Shown one piece after another: positions 1 to 7,698 of a DNA stretch of 64,000 nucleotides. The notes beneath the pieces were generated by a model that was given only the letters and a program-made list of their open reading frames with translations, ran no database searches and was not told where the DNA came from. The stretch covers positions 52,312 through 116,311 of the forward strand of contig JAIXOR010000070.1 of NCBI GenBank assembly GCA_027486655.1. Direction: 5' to 3'. Each line of letters opens with the position of its first letter. Position 1 is the stretch's first letter. The stretch comes from Verrucomicrobiaceae bacterium (GTDB taxonomy: Bacteria; Verrucomicrobiota; Verrucomicrobiia; Verrucomicrobiales; Akkermansiaceae). A program made the position numbers and the translations under genes.

Positions 1-2
1 AG

Positions 3-53
3 CGCTATTGCATCAACGGCGTGGGTCTCAAGTTCGTGCCTGCCAAGGAATAG
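3..53 (+). CDS. 3' end of an unidentified protein (partial)
   Basis: The window opens inside a reading frame that ends at the TAG at 51-53; the last 16 residues read RYCINGVGLKFVPAKE. The frame stays open to the left edge and is followed 42 nt later by a clear oxidoreductase gene on the same strand, so it is probably the tail of the upstream gene of that operon. Sixteen residues are too few to name a family. It could also be chance read-through. Confidence 0.4.
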   Translation, partial: RYCINGVGLKFVPAKE

Positions 54-95
54 ACGGACTTGCTCCGGAGACTCCGGGGTTTCAAGATCCGCCGC

Positions 96-1136
96 ATGAA
101 TTTCGGCATCATCGGCACCGGCATGATCGGCCGGCTTCACGCACGCGCCATCGGCGCCATGGACGGCGGGGTCCTCCACTCGGTCTTCAACCACAGCGGG
201 GAAAAAGCCCGGGCCGTCGGCGAGGAATTCGGAGTGCCTGCCTTCGATGACCTTCAGGCGTTTCTATCGGATCCCGCCTTGGAGGTTGTCACGGTTTGCA
301 CGCCATCCGGCGCCCACTACGAGCCCGCGCTTGCCGCCTTGTTGGCGGGGAAACATGTTCTGATAGAGAAACCCCTCGAGGTGACCACCGCCCGTGTGGA
401 TCACCTGATGGAGGTGGCCCGGGAGCGTGGGCTGGTGCTCGCCTCCGTGCTCAACCGGCGCTTCACTCCGGCCATGGATGCGTTTCGCCGGGCGGTCGGC
501 CAGGGGCGCTTCGGGCGGATCACATCCGCCTCCTGTTACGTGAAGTGGTTTCGCGACCAGGCTTACTACGATTCCGCCGACTGGCGCGGGACCTGGGCGC
601 TCGACGGCGGTGGAGCGCTGATGAATCAGGCCATCCATGCCATCGACGCCCTTCTCCAACTCGCCGGGCCGGTGCGGGCCGTCCAGGCCACCACTGCCTG
701 CCTGGCACACGAACGCATTGAAATTGAGGACATCGGCGCTGCCGTGATCGAGTTCGAAAGCGGTGCCCGCGGTGTGATCGAAGGTTCCACCTGTTGCTGG
801 TCCTCCACCGGTCATCCGGTGAGAATCCAGATCTGTGGCACCGAGGGCTCCGTCTTTCTTGCCGACGAGGCATTCGAGGTCTGGGATTTCAGGGATGACC
901 GCCCGGAGGATGAAACCATCGCCGCAAGCCTGATGAGCGGCTCTTCCGCCGGGCTGGGTGCGAACAATCCCACCGCGATCGGATTTCTCCAGCACCAGCG
1001 CAATTTCGAGGACTTCGCCGCCGCCGTCCGCGAAGGACGCGAACCGTCAACCTCTGCGCGCAGCGCGCGTCCGGCCATTGCCTTGATCGAGGCGATCTAT
1101 CAGAGCGCAGGCGGCGCGGGCAGGGTGCTTCTTTAG
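96..1136 (+). CDS. Gfo/Idh/MocA family NAD(P)-dependent oxidoreductase
   Basis: A 346-residue soluble oxidoreductase. The N-terminus MNFGIIGTGMIGRLHARAI carries the GxGxxG Rossmann motif that binds NAD(P). The EKPLE motif near residue 90 supplies the lysine typical of the family, and a CTPSG sequence precedes it. The C-terminal half has the usual alpha/beta substrate domain with GGGALMNQAIHAID, which holds the family's conserved histidine. Such enzymes oxidise or reduce sugars, inositols or related polyols; the substrate cannot be read here. I chose the ATG at 96 over an in-frame ATG at 60 because the Rossmann strand starts right after it and the extra 12 residues are basic and unlike the family. 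It converges with the helicase gene, 23 nt away. Confidence 0.9.
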   Translation: MNFGIIGTGMIGRLHARAIGAMDGGVLHSVFNHSGEKARAVGEEFGVPAFDDLQAFLSDPALEVVTVCTPSGAHYEPALAALLAGKHVLIEKPLEVTTARVDHLMEVARERGLVLASVLNRRFTPAMDAFRRAVGQGRFGRITSASCYVKWFRDQAYYDSADWRGTWALDGGGALMNQAIHAIDALLQLAGPVRAVQATTACLAHERIEIEDIGAAVIEFESGARGVIEGSTCCWSSTGHPVRIQICGTEGSVFLADEAFEVWDFRDDRPEDETIAASLMSGSSAGLGANNPTAIGFLQHQRNFEDFAAAVREGREPSTSARSARPAIALIEAIYQSAGGAGRVLL

Positions 1137-1159
1137 ATGCTGCCGCTGCGGCGGATCGG

Positions 1160-3163
1160 TTAGATGCCGTCGAGCATGCCCTTGAGGTTGCCGAAGAAGC
1201 TGTCCAGGTCGTCGGGCGAGGCCTCGGCTCCGAGGATGTCGTCGTAGGTCGTGTGGTCCAGATACTCGTCGTCGAGCTCGCCGATGAACGAGCTCGGCTG
1301 GCAGCCGGTTTCCTGGCCCCACTTCACGCGCTTGGTGCAGTAGGTCATCGTCAGTTGGTCCTGCGCGCGGGTGATCCCCACATAGAGCAGCCGTCGTTCC
1401 TCGTCTTTGGTGCCCTCCACGATGCTCCGCGAGTGGGGCAGGAAGCCTTCTTCGAGGCCCACCAGGAAAACAAACGGAAACTCAAGCCCCTTCGATGCGT
1501 GCAGCGTGATCAAGGTGGCCCCCTGTTTTTTCTCCAGGTCATCGTCTTCCCGATCGGACGCGAGCGCCGAATCATCGAGGAAAGTCTGGAGTTTCTTCCC
1601 CTTGGCGACATGGGCGCGAAGTGAATCGATGACCATCTGGATGCCCTCGCCGCGCTGCTGTTTTTCGTTCTCGGTCTTGCACCCCCGTTCGATCCACTCG
1701 CGGTATTCGATCTCGGTCACCAGCCCATGGAGGACGTCCGCCGGGTTTTCGCCGGCGAGGTCGATCCGGTTTTTTGCTCCGGCGATCAGGGCGACGAAGG
1801 ACTCGATCGCTCCCCGGGTCTTGGCCCCCAGGGTTGCCGTGAAATTCGGGTCGCACAAAGCCTGCCAGACCGATTCGTGATGCTCGCGGCTCCAGTCGGT
1901 GGCCAGCACGGCCGTGGACTGGCCGATCCCGCGGTTCGGTGCGTTGAGGATCCGCAGCAGCGGCACGTCAGCATCCGGCGCGGCGAGTAGCTGGGCGTAG
2001 GCCAGCACGTCGCGCACTTCCCGGCGGTCATAGAAACTCTGGGCCCCCACCATCCGGTAGGGGATCTTGCGTTCGCGCAGGGCGAGTTCGAGCTTCCGGC
2101 TCTGGCCGTTGGTGCGGAAGAGCACGGCGAAGTCCTCCCAGGTCCGTCCCACCGCACTGCGCCCGGCGAGAATCTCCTCGGCGATGAACTCGGCTTCCTC
2201 GTCATCGCCGGGCATGGCCACCAGGCGGACGTTGTCCCCGCCGCGGCGGGTGGAGCGCAGGACCTTCTCGCGCCTGCCTGCGTTGTGCTTGATCAGGCTG
2301 TTGGCCGTGTGCAGCACGGCGTGGGTGGAGCGGTAGTTTTCCTCAAGGCGGATGATCGTCGGGTTGTCGAAAAAGCGCTCGAATTCCAGAATGTTCGCCA
2401 CCTCGGCGCCGCGCCAGCCGTAGATCGACTGGTCGTCATCTCCCACCACGCAGACATGATAGGGTGGTCCCACGAGCTGCTGGAGCAACTGCATCTGCAG
2501 CGCGTTGGTGTCCTGGAACTCATCCACCGTGACGCGGGTGAAACGCTGGCGGAAGACCTCCCGGACGTCCGCGTGTTCGCGCAGGATCTGCTCCGCGAAA
2601 AGCAGGAGGTCGTCGAAGTCCACCGCATTCTGGGCGCGTAGTTCGTTCTGATAGGCCACGGCGAGACTGGCGAAATAGTCATCTTCCAGATTGGCCGGAT
2701 CCTGACCTTTGTTTTTGCAATTCGAGATCGCGCCGAGCACGGTTTCCGGTTTCACCTTCTCGTCGGTGCCGCCCTTGCGGACGAGGAGTTGTTTCATGAT
2801 GCCCACCTGGTCCGAGTGTGAGCAGATCGAGAAGTTCTTCTTGTAGCCCAGTTTGTCGATGCCGCCGCGGAGCAGCCGCACGCACAGCGAGTGGAAGGTG
2901 CACACGGTCATTTCGGAGGCCGCCTTCTTGGAAACCATTCCGCCGATGCGTTCGCGCATTTCGTTGGCGGCCTTGTTGGTGAAGGTCACCGCGAGGATCT
3001 GATCGGGCGGAATCCGCTTCTCCAGCATGTGGGCGATGCGGCAGGTCACGGTCCGGGTCTTGCCCGTGCCGGCCCCTGCCAGGATCATGACCGGCCCGTC
3101 CAGAGAGGCGACGGCCTGGCGCTGGGCGTTGTTCAGGGATTCGAAGGAAAACGAGGAGGCCAT
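1160..3163 (-). CDS. uvrD: UvrD/PcrA-type superfamily 1 DNA helicase
   Basis: A 667-residue ATP-dependent 3'-5' DNA helicase of the UvrD/Rep/PcrA family, acting in nucleotide-excision and mismatch repair and in clearing stalled forks. Visible SF1A motifs in order: AGAGTGKT (Walker A, about residues 29-36), the DEFQDTN Walker B region, GDDDQSIYGWRGA (motif III), LEENYRST (motif IV), VTLHASKGLEF (motif V) and LYVGITRA (motif VI). It is a little shorter than E. coli UvrD (about 720) and lacks much of the C-terminal tail. The ATG at 3163 lies just before the helicase core. It is transcribed away from tRNA-Tyr and has no partner gene on its strand. UvrD, PcrA and Rep cannot be told apart from this sequence alone. 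Confidence 0.95.
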   Translation of the reverse strand: MASSFSFESLNNAQRQAVASLDGPVMILAGAGTGKTRTVTCRIAHMLEKRIPPDQILAVTFTNKAANEMRERIGGMVSKKAASEMTVCTFHSLCVRLLRGGIDKLGYKKNFSICSHSDQVGIMKQLLVRKGGTDEKVKPETVLGAISNCKNKGQDPANLEDDYFASLAVAYQNELRAQNAVDFDDLLLFAEQILREHADVREVFRQRFTRVTVDEFQDTNALQMQLLQQLVGPPYHVCVVGDDDQSIYGWRGAEVANILEFERFFDNPTIIRLEENYRSTHAVLHTANSLIKHNAGRREKVLRSTRRGGDNVRLVAMPGDDEEAEFIAEEILAGRSAVGRTWEDFAVLFRTNGQSRKLELALRERKIPYRMVGAQSFYDRREVRDVLAYAQLLAAPDADVPLLRILNAPNRGIGQSTAVLATDWSREHHESVWQALCDPNFTATLGAKTRGAIESFVALIAGAKNRIDLAGENPADVLHGLVTEIEYREWIERGCKTENEKQQRGEGIQMVIDSLRAHVAKGKKLQTFLDDSALASDREDDDLEKKQGATLITLHASKGLEFPFVFLVGLEEGFLPHSRSIVEGTKDEERRLLYVGITRAQDQLTMTYCTKRVKWGQETGCQPSSFIGELDDEYLDHTTYDDILGAEASPDDLDSFFGNLKGMLDGI

Positions 3164-3273
3164 GGGCGCGGCGCATCCAAGCGGGGAGCGCGTTTCGTGG
3201 CCAGTCCGGAGTGGGGGGCGCCCCGGCTTTTCGTCCGAATCTCATTTTCCCTCACCTTCGAAGATGTTTTCTC

Positions 3274-3302
3274 TTGCCAAGCTCCGCTCCACTTCCGATA
3301 CA
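3274..3302 (+). promoter_or_regulatory. Predicted promoter of tRNA-Tyr
   Basis: TTGCCA at 3274-3279 and GATACA at 3297-3302 are separated by exactly 17 nt and preceded by a T-rich stretch. The predicted start near 3309 gives a 5' leader of about 21 nt before the tRNA at 3330. The same TTGNNA box with a pyrimidine-rich upstream flank lies at a similar distance from the other three tRNAs in this window, which supports the call. Confidence 0.6.
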
Positions 3303-3329
3303 TCGCCGCCCGCGCAAGCGGGATGGTAA

Positions 3330-3415
3330 GGGTAGATGCCCGAGTGGCTAAAGGGGGCAGACTGTAAATCTGCTGGCTAACGCCTACGCTGGTTCGAATC
3401 CAGCTCTGCCCACCA
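3330..3415 (+). tRNA. tRNA-Tyr (anticodon GTA)
   Basis: The acceptor stem pairs GGGTAGA (3330-3336) with TCTGCCC (3405-3411), with one G-T wobble. The discriminator A is at 3412 and an encoded CCA at 3413-3415. The anticodon GTA is at 3364-3366 in the loop CTGTAAA. A long variable arm and the T-loop GGTTCGAATCC fit the class II bacterial tRNA-Tyr. Confidence 0.97.
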
Positions 3416-3694
3416 TTTCTTCCGGAAGCGCGGTTGTTTCCGGGTTCATGGCATCCTTGAAGTGCTTGCTGAATGGTTCCGAGTCCGTTGGTGCAGACTC
3501 GCTCGTGTTCCAGGCGAGGGCCTGTGGGATTTTGCGGGTGGCCCCGGGTTCTTCGAAGACGACCCGGATCGCTTCGCTTTTGCGCGAGTGGAATACATCG
3601 GCAGCCACCGGCAAGGTGGGTCTAACAGCCAGGCGGCGGCGATCGGGGGTATCAGCGGCAGGTCATGCATCGGTCAGGGGTGGGTAGCCATGGC

Positions 3695-6600
3695 TCAGGC
3701 GGCGCGGGTGCAGCAGTGTTTGGATTTGCGGCCGGATCCGCAGGGGCAGGGGGCGTTGCGGGCTTCGCCGCGTGCGGCGGGCACCCGGCGAAGCATCGGG
3801 GATTTGGGATTCGCCGGAGAAGAGGGGGCTTCCGTCACCTGCCGCAGGAAGGCCCCCATGCCGGCGGCCGCCTGAAACGCGTTGCGGAGGGCCTCCTCCT
3901 TGATCGAATCCATCAGCGAGACAAACAGCGAGTAGGCCTCGTTCTTGAACTCCACGAGTGGATCCTTCTGCCCTTGTGCGCGAAGATAGACGCCTTCGCG
4001 AAGTTCATCCATGGCCGCAAGGTGTTCCTGCCACTGGCCATCCACCGCCATGAGAACCATCCGGCGTTCCTCCTGCTCCAGCCACTCCGCAGGCAGGTCG
4101 CGGGTCCGCTCCTGATAGGCGTCTCGGGTTTTGGAAACCAAAAGCTCGGTCAGCGCGCGGGGATCGGCGGGGGCCACCTCGTCCTCGCGCAGCGAAACCG
4201 GCAGCGAGGCGCGCAGGTGGCGCAGCAGCGGGCCTGCCTCGTCGGATGGGTTGCCGCATTCATCGAGATGCCGGGCGACCACCTGGGGCACCGTCTCCTC
4301 GATGAGATCGTGGATCATGCGCCGGGTGTCCTCGGTGGCGAGCACTTCGTTGCGGTAGCCATAGACGATCTCGCGCTGGAGATTCATCACATCGTCGAAG
4401 TCGAGCACGCGCTTGCGGCTCTTGTAGTCCCTTTGCTCGACCTGGCGTTGCGCGGATTCCACGAGTGAGCCCAGAGGATTTCCCCGCGAGCGGCCGGCCT
4501 GCTCGATGAGGGCGGCCATCTGGTCGGGCGAGGCGTGGTTCCTCATGAGATCATCCTCCAGCGAGATGAAGAACTGCGAACGACCGGGGTCGCCCTGGCG
4601 CGAGCATCGTCCGCGCAACTGGCGGTCCACCCGCCGCGAGGGGTGGCGCTCGGTGCCGATGACGAAGAGGCCGCCCAGTTCGGCGACTCCGGCTCCGAGT
4701 TTGATGTCGGTGCCGCGGCCGGCCATGTTGGTGGAGACGGTGACCGCGCCGCGCCGTCCGGCGAGTTCGATGATGGCGGCTTCCTGCTCGTGAAACTTCG
4801 CGTTGAGCACCGAATGCGGGATGTCCGCGCGTTTCAGCAGGCGGGAGAGAGTCTCTGAGTCCTCCACGGACCCGGTGCCAACGAGCACCGGCTGGCCGGC
4901 CAGGTGGGCCTCGCGGATCTTTGCGACCACGGCGTTGTATTTCTCCCTGCGGGTGCGGAAGATCTGGTCGTTTTCATCGACGCGGATGTTCGGCCGGTGG
5001 GTGGGCACGGGAAGCACGTCGAGCTGATAGATATCATGAAACTCGGCGGCCTCGGTCTCGGCGGTGCCGGTCATGCCGGAGAGTTTCTGATAGAGACGGA
5101 AGTAGTTCTGGAGGGTGATCGTGGCGAAGGTCCTGGTCTCCTTCTCGACCGTGACCTCCTCCTTGGACTCCACCGCCTGGTGCAGACCGTCCGACCAGCG
5201 GCGCCCGGGCATCTCGCGGCCGGTGCTCTCGTCGATGATGACCACCTTGCCCTCGCGGATCACGTAGTGGACGTCCTTCTCATAAAGGCAGTAGGCCTTG
5301 AGGAGTTGGGCGATGCCGTGGATGCATGAGGCTCGCTCCGCGGTGCGGGCGAGGAGGGTCTGGCGTGCCGCGGCGCGCGCCTCTTCGGTGAGGTCGGGAT
5401 CCCGGTCGATCCGTGCAACGAGGGCCTCGGTATCGGGAAGAGTGAAGGATTCCGGATCGTCTGGAGCGAGGAAAAGCCTGCCTTTTTCCATGAGGTCGGC
5501 ATCGTTCGTTTTCTCGTCCACGGTGAAGAACAGGTGCTCTTTGAGTTTGAGCACGTCCTTGCGGAGGGCTCCCTGCTGGTAGGAAAGCTCGGTTTTCTCC
5601 AGAAGCCGGCGGAGTTCGGGGTCCTCCATGAACCTGAGGAACCTCCGGTTGCGCGGTTGGCCGAGTTTCAGCTTGTACAGGCACTCGCCGGCGGAGGTCC
5701 GGTCGCCATCCGCAAGATGACGGGAAGCCTCGTCCGCGATTGAGTTGCACAAGCGGGTTTGCTCCTTGAAGAGGCGTGAAACGACGGGACGGAGCGCTTC
5801 GAAGGGGTGGCTGTTTCCCGAGGATGCGCCGGTGATGATCAATGGCGTGCGGGCCTCGTCGATAAGGATGGAGTCGACCTCGTCGATGATCGCGAAGTAA
5901 TGCCCGCGCTGGACCTGGCCGGCTGCGGTGGTGGCGATGCCATTGTCCCGCAGATAGTCGAAGCCGAATTCCGAGTTGGTTCCGTAAGTGATGTCGAGGG
6001 CATAGGCCTCCCGGCGTTCGTCGGGTGCCATTTCGTGGGTGACGCAGCCGACGCTGAGTCCGACGAAGCGGAACAGGACGCCCATCCACTCCGAGTCCCG
6101 CCGCGCGAGGTAGTCGTTGACGGTGACGACGTGGACGCCGAGTCCGGCAAGCGCGTTGAGGTAGACGGGCAGGGTGGCGACCAGGGTTTTGCCCTCGCCG
6201 GTTTGCATTTCAGCGATCATCCCGCGGTGCAGGGCGACTCCGCCGATGAGCTGGACGTCGAAGTGGATCATGTCCCAGCGCTGGATCCGGCCATTCACTT
6301 CGGCCTCGGTTCCGCAGAGGCGCCGGGCGGCGTTTTTCACCACGGCGTAGGCTTCCGGCAGAATGCGGTCCAGATACTTCGCTCGCGCGGCGGCGAATCC
6401 GGGCTCGATCGCATGAAAGACGGACTTGGCCTGCTCGATGCCCTCCGGAGTAGCGGCCACGGTGCGGGGTAGCGAACGGAATTCGTCGCGAAGCACCTGA
6501 AACCGCTCGTCAATGCGGCGGGCGACCTCTTCCAGCCCGTCCGGGCTCATAGCCTCGATGCTTGTCTTCGGTGGTGCGTCGAGCGCGTGATAGCGCGAGA

Positions 6601-6760
6601 GGTGGGATTTCCACTGTCGGGTGAGGTCGCGGAGTTTCTCCTCGGGCTCGCGCTGAAGGGCGCCTTCGATCTCGTTGATGCGGGCCACGGTGGGCCGGAT
6701 GCGGTTGATCTCGCGGTCGTTTTTGTTTCCGAGGAAACCTGGAAGAAGTTTGTGAAGCAT
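3695..6760 (-). CDS. secA: Preprotein translocase ATPase SecA
   Basis: A 1021-residue SecA, the ATPase motor that pushes unfolded preproteins through SecYEG. Walker A MQTGEGKT is at about residues 185-192; further on come VTVNDYLARRDSEWMG, the Walker B region DEVDSILIDEARTPL, the KLSGMTGTA motif and the NMAGRGTDIKLG motif of the second nucleotide-binding fold. The C-terminus is a SEC-C zinc motif, CPCGSGRKSKHC, that binds SecB or ribosomes. It is about 120 residues longer than E. coli SecA, with extra sequence near residues 60-120. I chose ATG 6760 (MLHKLLPGF) rather than an upstream in-frame ATG at 7003, because that 81-residue extension is Pro/Arg-rich and overlaps another gene. The secDF-yajC operon lies elsewhere in the window (32.9-35.8 kb). 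Confidence 0.97.
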   Translation of the reverse strand: MLHKLLPGFLGNKNDREINRIRPTVARINEIEGALQREPEEKLRDLTRQWKSHLSRYHALDAPPKTSIEAMSPDGLEEVARRIDERFQVLRDEFRSLPRTVAATPEGIEQAKSVFHAIEPGFAAARAKYLDRILPEAYAVVKNAARRLCGTEAEVNGRIQRWDMIHFDVQLIGGVALHRGMIAEMQTGEGKTLVATLPVYLNALAGLGVHVVTVNDYLARRDSEWMGVLFRFVGLSVGCVTHEMAPDERREAYALDITYGTNSEFGFDYLRDNGIATTAAGQVQRGHYFAIIDEVDSILIDEARTPLIITGASSGNSHPFEALRPVVSRLFKEQTRLCNSIADEASRHLADGDRTSAGECLYKLKLGQPRNRRFLRFMEDPELRRLLEKTELSYQQGALRKDVLKLKEHLFFTVDEKTNDADLMEKGRLFLAPDDPESFTLPDTEALVARIDRDPDLTEEARAAARQTLLARTAERASCIHGIAQLLKAYCLYEKDVHYVIREGKVVIIDESTGREMPGRRWSDGLHQAVESKEEVTVEKETRTFATITLQNYFRLYQKLSGMTGTAETEAAEFHDIYQLDVLPVPTHRPNIRVDENDQIFRTRREKYNAVVAKIREAHLAGQPVLVGTGSVEDSETLSRLLKRADIPHSVLNAKFHEQEAAIIELAGRRGAVTVSTNMAGRGTDIKLGAGVAELGGLFVIGTERHPSRRVDRQLRGRCSRQGDPGRSQFFISLEDDLMRNHASPDQMAALIEQAGRSRGNPLGSLVESAQRQVEQRDYKSRKRVLDFDDVMNLQREIVYGYRNEVLATEDTRRMIHDLIEETVPQVVARHLDECGNPSDEAGPLLRHLRASLPVSLREDEVAPADPRALTELLVSKTRDAYQERTRDLPAEWLEQEERRMVLMAVDGQWQEHLAAMDELREGVYLRAQGQKDPLVEFKNEAYSLFVSLMDSIKEEALRNAFQAAAGMGAFLRQVTEAPSSPANPKSPMLRRVPAARGEARNAPCPCGSGRKSKHCCTRAA

Positions 6761-6965
6761 GGAAATGGGGTGGGGTGGGCGGGAGCCCGGGTTGGGAATG
6801 GATGGAGGACAAATCCGGACATCGACTCCGGGTCCGTTTGGCTCGTCGGTTTTTCGCGATCGAAAGCCTGATTTCAGGGATGGCGGCCACACGAGAGGCC
6901 GTTGCGGTGGGACCCGTGATGGGGTGCATTCGGATTTCGCGGACCGTGGTCCGGTCCGTGACAAA

Positions 6966-7304
6966 TCAAGCCCGGGCCGGGGGCGCGCGGCCCTGCATGG
7001 CACCCCGCCGCATCGTGGCAGGGATTCTTTCCTCCAGCGCCATGATGCCGAACCGCGTCACCACGATCAGGTTGGCGGAAGCTTCCAGGCGAGGGCCTGG
7101 AGGGGCCAGCATGAGCGGATCGGAGACCCTGCCGGCTGTGGCGCTGTCCTTGGCTGCGAGTGAAAGCCCCACGCCGTCCGGAGATTCATCGCGGCGTGTT
7201 CTGGAGTAGTCTCCGCAGATGGCGTTGAGGCCGAGGAGCGCCACCAGCGCGAGGACCCAAGGGATCCATGCGTTGCGCGGCGTGCGTTTCTCTTCCTCCG
7301 TCAT
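6966..7304 (-). CDS. Small single-pass membrane protein of unknown function
   Basis: A 112-residue protein with a charged N-terminus (MTEEEKRTPRNAW), one hydrophobic segment (WVLALVALLGLNAI, about residues 16-30) and a tail predicted to lie outside the cytoplasm. I recognise no family. Support for the gene: on the minus strand a GAGGAA Shine-Dalgarno-like sequence lies 6 nt before the ATG at 7304, and a perfect TTGACA (plus-strand TGTCAA at 7340-7345) lies further upstream. It precedes secA by about 205 nt in the same direction. The C-terminus (APPARA) is uninformative. Confidence 0.55.
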   Translation of the reverse strand: MTEEEKRTPRNAWIPWVLALVALLGLNAICGDYSRTRRDESPDGVGLSLAAKDSATAGRVSDPLMLAPPGPRLEASANLIVVTRFGIMALEERIPATMRRGAMQGRAPPARA

Positions 7305-7375
7305 GCGTGTTCCTCAAGGGTCCGCGCGGTGCGGCGGCTTGTCAAACGATAGCTGCGCCTGCCCGACGGGGCGTT

Positions 7376-7657
7376 TCAGTCCTTCTTCCACCAATCCGCT
7401 TCGCGCTCCCAGGGTTGGGCGGAAGGTTGTGGCGGACCCTGCCGTGCCAGCTTGGTGGCTTCGCGTTCGTCGTTTTCCAATTCCTCCAGCAGCGCATCCA
7501 CATGCGGATCACGTTTTGCGGCGGCGCGCTTCATGCAGTGGAACAGAAGACCGATGGTGCCAAAGGCGAGGAAAATCACCATCAGCATCATGATCGCGAA
7601 TGCGTCCGCCGCCGAGATTTCCGCCATGAAATGCATGAGGGCGAGCATGCCGCACAT
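7376..7657 (-). CDS. Small membrane protein of unknown function
   Basis: A 93-residue protein with one strong transmembrane helix (AFAIMMLMVIFLAFGTIGLLFHCM, about residues 19-42) and a charged cytoplasmic tail with DALLEELENDEREATKLAR, likely helical. It ends EREADWWKKD. A start at an internal Met (MHFMAEIS or MAEIS) is equally possible. It lies between tex and the 6966-7304 gene, all on the minus strand, but gaps of 41 and 71 nt do not prove an operon. The composition looks like a real small membrane protein; no function is implied. Confidence 0.65.
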   Translation of the reverse strand: MCGMLALMHFMAEISAADAFAIMMLMVIFLAFGTIGLLFHCMKRAAAKRDPHVDALLEELENDEREATKLARQGPPQPSAQPWEREADWWKKD

Positions 7658-7698
7658 CGCGGCGGGCGCAATCGGATTTCAACCCGGGCTTGCAGTCT

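Noticed and set aside
3384..3614. A minus-strand open frame next to tRNA-Tyr.
   Set aside because: Its C-terminal residues (GRAGFEPA) are simply the tRNA read backwards, a known artefact; no support for a gene.
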